Assembly (NCBI RefSeq): GCF_030272615.1
Contig: NC_081409.1
Coordinates: forward strand, 23,454,406 to 23,518,405
DNA length: 64,000 bases
Source of the DNA: Cryptomeria japonica
Lineage: Eukaryota; Streptophyta; Pinopsida; Cupressales; Cupressaceae
Reading direction: 5' to 3'
In this document: positions 56,883 through 64,000 of the stretch, piece by piece
Numbering within the stretch: the stretch's first letter is position 1
How the letters are laid out: each line of letters starts with the position of its first letter
The notes under the pieces: generated by a model
Told to the model about the DNA's origin: nothing
Databases searched by the model: none
What the model saw: only the letters and a program-made list of their open reading frames with translations
Translations under genes and position numbers: made by a program

Positions 56883-57995
56883 ATAACAATGCTAGATTTA
56901 TGCAATGTTAAACAAAAGAATGGTAAATCTTTTATGATCTTCTTGTAGCAATGGAAACGAATGTCTAATAGGTATCCAAGAGATGTACCTGATCAAGAAA
57001 AGATGGATATATTCATTGATAATCTTATCAGTGAAATGAGTTATTGACTAAAAATGCAATGTCCTCCCTCTTTCACCAAGATTATTGAGAATGGTATGAA
57101 AATAGAAGACATGATGGTAAAGAAAGGAGAAATAAAACTTTACAATAATTCTTACAACAACAACAACAACAACAACAATGACAAACCCAAGTTCTGGTCA
57201 AAGAATAGGAATTCCATCAATGGAGGAAATTACAAGAATAATGCTGCAAAACAACAACCAATCTTTAATCTATCGATTCAGATCCCAAACAATAACAATC
57301 AAGAAACCAAAAAATCCAAGTCTTTCTTCTCCAATCCTTGCAAGAAATTCACAAACACTGGAGAACCCTTGGAATCAACTTTGAAAACTCTTCTTGCTTA
57401 TAAACTGATTATTTTACCATAAGCAAGAAGTTATGAACCACAAGTCAAGCCTAATTGGTGGAATGACAATCATTTTTGTAATTACCATTGGAATAAAGAA
57501 CACCAAACTAATGATTGTCAATGATTGAAACACCTTATCCAAGATTTAATCGATAATGAAACTATCACAGTGGATATCCATAAGACAAATGAATCACACC
57601 TAGCCTTCAAAAATCCACTTCCAAATTATAAAAAAGGCAAACAATCCCAATTAAAAGATGACAAAGGAAAAGCCAAAGTGAACTACACTTATACATATGA
57701 TGATGTGGTAAATGTCATCATCGTTAAAGATAACACACCTTCAGAACCAATCAATGTCATTACGGGAAGCAAAGTGAAGGTCACATTTCTAGGTATAATA
57801 AATGAATCAACCTCCACTTCACGACAATATAACTTAGTGGAGAAATTGCAGAGAATACCTGCTCAAATATCAATTTTGGAAATTCTCAAAGTTTCACCCA
57901 TGCATAAGGAAATTTTGGAAAAATCTCTAATGAAAACAACAGTTTCAAAGGACTTGGATATAGATCATTCCAAAACATGGTGGGACACCTTATAG
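56883..57995 (+). pseudogene. E2 gag, C-terminal part, and linker
   Basis: Continues gag after E5. TAG at 56949 and TGA at 57046 interrupt it. An Asn repeat is coded by (AAC)n at 57157-57178. The zinc motif CNYHWNKEHQTNDC is the Tat form (His in second position). The linker (YNLVEKLQRIPAQISILEIL) is conserved with L. Most stops are one transition from a sense codon. Confidence 0.85.
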
Positions 57996-58766
57996 CCCCT
58001 CATTGCTTATCATTTTATGAAAATGATGATGCATCCTTGCAACATCATCCTAATACTCCCTTAAATGTTGAAGTCACTATTAATAAAACTCATGTCAAAT
58101 GCATACTCATAGATGGTGGAGTTGGCTTAAACATTTGTGCATTAAGTTTAATAAAGGCTTTGGGATATTCAGAAAATGAAGTAGATCCAAAGAAGAAAAT
58201 AACCATTAAAGATTATGATGAAGAGGAGCGTTCTTCTAAAGAAATTGTGGTGTTACCGATCAAAATAGGACCTGTGGAAAGGAATATATTATGTCAAGTT
58301 CTAGACTTGAATCTCTTATAACATTCTTCTGGGAAGGTCATGGATTCACAAAATGCAAGTAGTTCCTTCTACATATCACCAATGTGTAAAGTTTCCTCAT
58401 GAGGGACAAGAGGTCACTATAATTGCAGACTCTAGACAATATTGCAATAATCTGAAGCCAACACAAGATACAAGAGTTCCACATAACAAAGAATCAGTAT
58501 ATCCTACCAAAGAAATTCAAGAAAAGTTATGGGAAACCTTCGAGAAAAATCTCAAATTAAATGATGAAGGAATGGGAAAATATTCTTTTCATATATTTCC
58601 ACTTTCACCTAAATCATATGGAAAGCTACAAATATCCAATCACGGACCTCAGAAAAATCAAAAGACGTGTTTAATGGATCATGTGTTAGAGCTGGAACAC
58701 TTGCAGAAGAAATTGAAGACAAGGACATTCTTGGTTGGTTGTACAAAGATGAAAATGAAACTATAG
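57977..58766 (+). pseudogene. E2 protease
   Basis: ILIDGGVGLNIC (about 58110) is the DGG active site shared with L; KIGPVERNILCQVLDL and MQVVPSTYHQCVKFPHEG follow after a frameshift near 58321. It would cleave the gag-pol product. Confidence 0.82.
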
Positions 58767-60496
58767 CAACAACTGTAGAAGTTGATATTCCCATAGAACA
58801 GTATGGCAATGGTTATAAGATCATGCAAAAAATGGGCTATGAAGGAAAAGTACCAATTGGTAAGCGACATCAATGAATTTCAGAACCTATTTGTCCTCAC
58901 TTGCAATCTAAAGAAGATAAATCAAGACTTGGATATTCAAAACCAAATCAAAAGCACCATAATTATCAACAGCCAAAGTGGAGAAAGAAATCAGTCTCTA
59001 AAGAAGAACAATGGCAAGAAAAGATACATCAAACAACAAAAATAGTAGCCAATAAGTAGAAACAAGAAGAACATGAGAAACAAGAAGAAGATATTACAAT
59101 CAAAAGAGAAGAAGAATCTTGTAAACAAGTTCAAGGAATACAAGCAAATGCAAAATCTAAACAAGATATTCCAAAAGTGGTAAAAGTAGAGATGGCAGAA
59201 ATCAGAGAACTATTTGCACCATGCAACATTCCTGTATGGTATAGTGTTGTAATCCTAGACAATGGTTCAGAGATAGATTCAAACAAATATGAATGGGGTC
59301 CAGATGTCTCATATAGTATATCAAGTGAAGAAAAAAATGAAGAGAAATCAACTATCACAAATCAAGACTTGTCTTTTACAAAATAAAAGATAGAGTTAGA
59401 AAGAAGACAAGAAGAACTCATAAACCAGAGAAAAGAGGCATATACAAGACAACAAAAAAAAGGGGATGAAAGAGGCCAAGAAGTAATGCCACAAGAAGCA
59501 CAAAAAGATATGGATCAAGCATCAGGAAATATCAGATTTCTATCAAATGAGGAGCGAGATGTACCAAGGTATGGCAGAACCATAGAAGAACTAAGAGATA
59601 GTCAAGTAGGATTGACTATTAGTCCAGCAGAAGCTGAGTTCGAGAGAAGACAAAAGCTAGCAAAATAATCTTCTATATCATGTGCACAAGTATGTCAACT
59701 TCAAAATACAAATGAATTTATTGAAAATAATCAAGAAGGAACTTGCAGTACTAAAGACATGTGTGTTGATATAATCCATTCATTTAAGGGACAAACATCA
59801 GATGAAGAGCCACTTGAGTGTGAACTACAAAATACCAATACTAATTTTGTTAGAACTAATTGGAGAACACTCAGGAGAGACTATCCTCAAGATCATTCTA
59901 TCTATGACATTACCTACTCTATGCCAAACTATGACTATTATGTTGTGAACCTTGAAGCACCTAACAATAATGATGACTATGACTTACCCCTTCTTCATCT
60001 AGAACTAATTGATTGGGATAACCTATAAAATCCTGAATTGGATGTCTTTTCCAATGACCATGACTTAGCTGTGTATCTTAATGTTGTCAAACCCATAACA
60101 CATAAGATATCTTCTATTGTGAAATCAAGTAACATTTCTTGTAGTTAGGATAATGCCAAACTTTTCAGTCACAAAATTGAAATAAAACAAGGAAAGAGAC
60201 CGAGTGTTGAAAACCATTTCATGGCAACACTAGATCAATCAAGAGGAAAAATAAAGGATGTATCTGATGGTGAAAATCTCTTTGAGGTGCCAGAAGATGG
60301 AAAGTTTGACATCCTCCTTTCATATTTTTAGGAGAGATCTGCTATTCTAATAAAACCAACAAAAGAAATAAACATTGGCACACGAAAGGATCCCAAGATA
60401 CTTCATTCCGCTGCCTCATTATCAGATAAAGAGAGGAAAGAATACATAGAATTCTTTAGACAAAGACAAATAGATTTTGCTTGGTCCTATGCAAAC
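58767..60496 (+). pseudogene. E2 protease-RT linker, degenerate
   Basis: Corresponds to the long acidic region between protease and RT of L. Recognisable pieces: QYGNGYKIMQKMGYEGKVPI (L has YGKGFKILQRFGYDGKIPL), EWGPDVSYSISSEEKNEE and LPLLHLELIDWDNL (L has LPLVHPQLIDWDYE). Many stops. The extra Lys/Gln/Glu-rich part (58900-59700) has no counterpart I could place in L. Confidence 0.65.
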
Positions 60497-61620
60497 ATGC
60501 CAGGACTTAATCTAGATCTCATCATGCATAATCTCAATATGGATTTAAAAGAAAACCCAGTTAAACAAAAGCTAAGGAATATGCATCCACACATTGCTCT
60601 TCTTGTAAAAGTTGAGCTAAAGAAACTATTAGATGTGGGTTTCATAAGACCTGTTGCCTATCTAGAATGGGTTTCAAGAATTGTGCCAGTGTCAAAGCCA
60701 GATAAAAGCATAAGAGTCTGCACTGATTTCAGAGATTTCAACAAGGCATGTCCCAAAGATGATTTCCCACTACCCAACATTGATATAATTGTAGACTTAT
60801 CAACAGGACATGAGATGTTTTCATTAATGGATGGATTCTCAGGATACAATCAAATAATAATCACCCCTAAAGATCAAGAAAAGATAGCATTCACCTATGC
60901 ATGGGGTACTTATTGGTGGAATGTTATGCCATTTGGGCTTTAGAATGCAGGAGTAACTTATCGAAGAGCTATGACAACAATTTTCCATGATATGATGCAT
61001 ACATTTATGGAAGATTATATAGATGATATACTTGCAAAATCTCATACAAGACAAGAACATTTGAATATCTTAGGCAAGATCATTGATAGGCTTGAAAGAT
61101 ACCAGTTAAGATTAAACCCAAAGAAATGTGCATTTGGAGTAACCTCTGGAAAAATTATTGGGTACATTATATTAGCTCGTGGAATTGAAGTAGATCCTAA
61201 AAAGGTCAAAGCCATCATGGAAATGGAGTCACCTAGGAACATAAGTAAATTTCAATCTTTACAAGGAAAATTGAAATCAATCAGAAGATTTGTTTCTCAA
61301 TTAGTAGATAGATGTCATCCATTCACTCATCTTTTACATAAGAACGTTCCATTCAGATGGGATCAAAAATGTGAAGAGGTTTTTATGAAAATCAAAGAAT
61401 AACTCATGAATCCTCCACTACTCAAGTGTCACCAATCAAAGGGAAGCCATTGTTACTCTATATCACAATGACCAATGTATCATTAGGCACTCTCCTAGCA
61501 CAACATGATGAAGAAGGAAAAGAAAGATCTGTGTATTACATCAATAGAACACTTGTCAGCTATGAATTGAATTATACATCAATAGAGAAGACATGTCTAG
61601 TAATTGTATTTGCAACTTAG
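60497..61620 (+). pseudogene. E2 reverse transcriptase and RNase H
   Basis: LDVGFIRPVAYLEW, RVCTDFRDFNKACPKDDFPL, LMDGFSGYNQIIITPKDQ, WWNVMPFGL, EDYIDDILAKSHT (YIDD at the active site), then RNase H with LLLYITMTNVSLGTLL and YTSIEKTCLVI. Stops at about 60941 (TAG), 61400 (TAA) and 61618 (TAG). The blocks correspond one for one to L. Confidence 0.92.
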
Positions 61621-62271
61621 AAGCTACGACATTATATGCTGACTCATTCTGTGAAACTGATAGCAAAGATAGATCCACTAAAGTATTTGTTGAACAAGAA
61701 AACTTTGATAGGAAGACTAGCAAAGTGGGTTATGGTACTAAGTGAGTTTGATATAGAGTATATTGATCGAAAATCTATCAAAGGATAGATCATTGTTGAT
61801 CAATTAGCTGAAGCACCCTTACAAGATGACATACCATTGCACATTGAATTTCTTGATGCAGACATTTTGGCAATCAGTACAAAATTTTGGGAGATGTACT
61901 TTGATGGTTTTTATACACAATATGGATCGGGTGTAGGAATTTTGTTCATCAAACCTCAGGGACACACAATTCCAAAATCATATAGACTGTGGTTTCCATG
62001 CATAAATAATACTGCAGAATATGAAGCATTAACTATTGGGCTCAAAATGGCTATTGAATGGAATATCAAGGAATTACATGTCTATGGTGATTCACAACTT
62101 ATCATCAACCAAATAAATGATGATTATCAAACTAAGGATGACAATCTCATGCCCTACAAATATTTGGTAGAAGAGTTTAAAGAACACTTTGAAGAAGTAT
62201 CATTCACTCAAATCCTAATAAATGAGAATAAAGCAGTAGATGCAATGGCTACAATAGCATCTCTCTTGTAG
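61621..62271 (+). pseudogene. E2 second RNase H (aRH)
   Basis: MYFDGFYTQYGSGVGILF, NTAEYEALTIGLKMAI, VYGDSQLIINQ and KAVDAMATIASLL supply the D-E-D-D set. Its presence after the ordinary RNase H defines the Tat lineage. The upstream connection region (61621-61836) carries a TAG near 61786. Confidence 0.88.
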
Positions 62272-63041
62272 AATCAAGAAAATCAACAACATTATGAATT
62301 CTTGGTGGAAGATATGTTAACCCCTACCATTCAATCCCATCATACTTACATGATTTGCCATATATCGGGAACCAGTCAATCCTAAAACGGCCAAACTTAT
62401 CAGTACTTAAAAGAGAATATCCTTCCTCCTAACCTATCCCGCAATCAAAGAAGAAATTTTATCCATCAGTCATCCCGCTATACTATTATTGTTGATACCT
62501 TATATAGGCAAGGTCTAGATAGCACTTTATTGAGATGTCTTGAACAAGAAGAATCTGAGAAAGTTCTTGATGAAGTTCACGCAGGTATTTATGGCACACA
62601 CTCAAGTGGATTAACACCGGCTAAGAAACTTCTTTGTATGGGTTACTATTGGCCTACTATGGAGAGAGATTCATTCACATATGCCAAGAAATGCAAACAA
62701 TGTCAGATCCATGGGAATCTCATCCATGCACCAACACAAGAATTGTATCATATGATAGGATCATGGCCATTTTCTCAATGGAGCCTTGATTTGGTAGGTA
62801 AGATAAATCCTTCATCCTCTAATGGACATAAGTTCATTTTGACTGCTACTAAATATTTCACTAAATGGATTGAAGTAGTACCTTTGACAAAAGTGATAGG
62901 AAAACAAATATCATCATTCATCTTGAATTATATGATCTGTCGCTATGGAGTTCCTATTACCATTATCACTGATAATGGACAACCATTTAAGAATCAAGAT
63001 GTGAAGGAACTATGTGAGAAATTCCATATCCAATATAGGCT
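62272..63041 (+). pseudogene. E2 integrase, truncated
   Basis: After a TAG at 62269 the zinc part CKQCQIHGNLIHAPTQEL, SLDLVGKINPSSSNGHKF and ITDNGQPFKNQDVKELCEKF follow, the first two catalytic Asp included. The conserved order stops after YRLA at about 63041, before the third catalytic residue, where foreign sequence begins. Confidence 0.88.
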
Positions 63042-64000
63042 TGCGGAAGTCATACTTTAACATTTACGCATTGCCTCATTTTAGGTTTTTGCATCACATT
63101 AACATTTCTCCTATGATTCGCACTTGATCTTTATCATTTGCGAGCATCAACTCATTCTTCTACATTCTTCATTCATCTCGCCTTCAAATTTGGTCTTGTC
63201 AACAGCAATCTTCAATAATGATTTTGGTCGATCTTTGTCCTTGTCAATCTTGTCATATTGCGATCGATTCGTCATCGATCCTTGTCCTTTTCAATCATGT
63301 CAATTTGGTCAATTTGTCATTGATTTTTGTCAACCAATCTCAATCAAATCATTTATCAACACTGGTCATTTATCAATTCAAAATCATGATCAAATCGATA
63401 TCAACTATCCTTTGTCAAGACCTAATTGTCGTTCTTGCATTGCTAATTCATCTCTTTAGGGTTTCGTGATTTCATCATTTAACCTTGCTTATCATTTTCT
63501 TCCTTTAGGATTAATAAATTACTTATTTATCCTAAGTCTTATCATTACAATTAAATGTTCATTTAATTGGCTAATTATTCCTCTTTGGTGAATTAATTAA
63601 TAAATGACAAATTATTAATTAATTTACCTAATTTCCTCAATTTTCTAATTTCTTAATTTATCCAATTTCTTTTCCCTCCTATTTCATCTCCTAAATTCAT
63701 AGGAATGACATAGAAATTTGTCATAAAATTTGTCATAATTTGTCATAATTGACAATCAATCAATTCTTGACATAGAAATTTGTCATAGAATTTGTCATAA
63801 ATTGTCATAAGCCTTTGCATAGCAATTTGTCATAGACATGTCATAATTTTGCTATTCTTGATTTGAATTTCCATTCGAATCACTATCATGCTAATTTGTT
63901 CATCTCTCCAATTCTTCTATAAATTGGATGATCTTCATCAATCAAGGCTAATTGGTAATTGGTAATCCCTAATCAGAATATCGAATTTATGCTTCTAGTA
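63042..64000 (+). mobile_element. Start of another LTR-like insertion
   Basis: Follows the break in E2 integrase. TGCGGAAGTCATAC at 63042 may be the LTR start. No protein domain. 63190-63400 is a loose array of TTGTCAATC / TTTGTC phrases. 63704-63850 repeats AATTTGTCATAA about ten times, with TGACA...TGTCA inverted pairs. A TATA-like CTATAAATTGG lies at about 63919. This fits a U3 region with promoter; the second LTR would be outside the window. Confidence 0.45.
63704..63850. repeat. Short tandem repeat of TTTGTCATAA type
   Basis: GACATAGAAATTTGTCATA occurs at about 63707 and 63768, with shorter copies ATTTGTCATAA between and after. Period about 11-14 bp for the core and about 61 bp for the larger unit. 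Confidence 0.8.

Larger units (their letters stand above)
28390..63041 (+). mobile_element. E2: Ty3/gypsy Tat-type element, split by E3 and E5
   Basis: Pieces of one element in order: LTR, primer site, leader, gag (31032-31577), [E3], gag (49970-50247), [E5], gag to integrase (56883-63041). Taking out E3 (TSD TTGAT) and E5 (TSD ATAAC), each with one copy of its duplication, makes the gag frame read on without a gap, which confirms the nesting. The dual RNase H places it with L in the Tat lineage. The integrase is cut at about 63042 by a further insertion, so the 3' end is not seen. It is clearly diverged from L in sequence. Confidence 0.88.

Overview
This window looks like intergenic DNA from a seed plant with a very large, retrotransposon-filled genome. 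A gymnosperm, probably a conifer, is my best guess, but that rests on general impression only. I see no host single-copy gene, rRNA or tRNA. Almost everything is assigned to LTR retrotransposons stacked inside each other. I use these working names: E0, L, E6 (unclassified), E2, E3, E3a, E4 (unclassified) and E5.

Layout. 1-5779: the 3' end of a plus-strand element E0, with its polypurine tract (PPT) at about 2043-2050 and its LTR starting at 2055. That LTR is split by a probable solo LTR (2709-4749, 6-bp target duplication). 5780-22002: a complete minus-strand Ty3/gypsy Tat-type element L. It has gag, DGG-type protease, RT, RNase H, a second RNase H (aRH) and integrase, plus an antisense plant mobile domain (PMD) gene at 7886-9760 between pol and the 3' LTR. 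22003-28042: unresolved DNA carrying a large minus-strand broken gene of unknown function (23586-26897) and, upstream of it, a striking array of palindromes. About 28100-63041: a plus-strand Tat element E2, cut into pieces by Copia element E3 (31578-49969, TSD TTGAT) and Copia element E5 (50253-56882, TSD ATAAC). E3 is itself interrupted by the non-autonomous Copia derivative E3a (31717-39390) and by an unclassified insert E4 (about 41380-45928). 63042-64000: the start of another insertion that truncates the E2 integrase.

All coding regions are broken by stops or frameshifts, nearly always TAG, TGA or TAA where CAG, CGA or CAA is expected. In L the two LTRs differ at only about 6 of 773 positions by eye, although gag-pol and the PMD gene together hold about 19 such stops. 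This suggests L moved as an already defective copy, helped in trans.

The most unusual signal is RNA or DNA structure. Four separate places (7479-7754, 27062-28042, 44645-44855, 5255-5365) hold regularly spaced short palindromes whose arms change together while the core stays constant. In four elements the PPT, or a PPT-like tract, lies directly at the 3' foot of a hairpin. The two Tat elements L and E2 share a conserved leader block of about 550 bp, flanked in both by arrays of a short motif whose sequence has diverged. All of these are readings by eye and need folding, shuffling and database searches.
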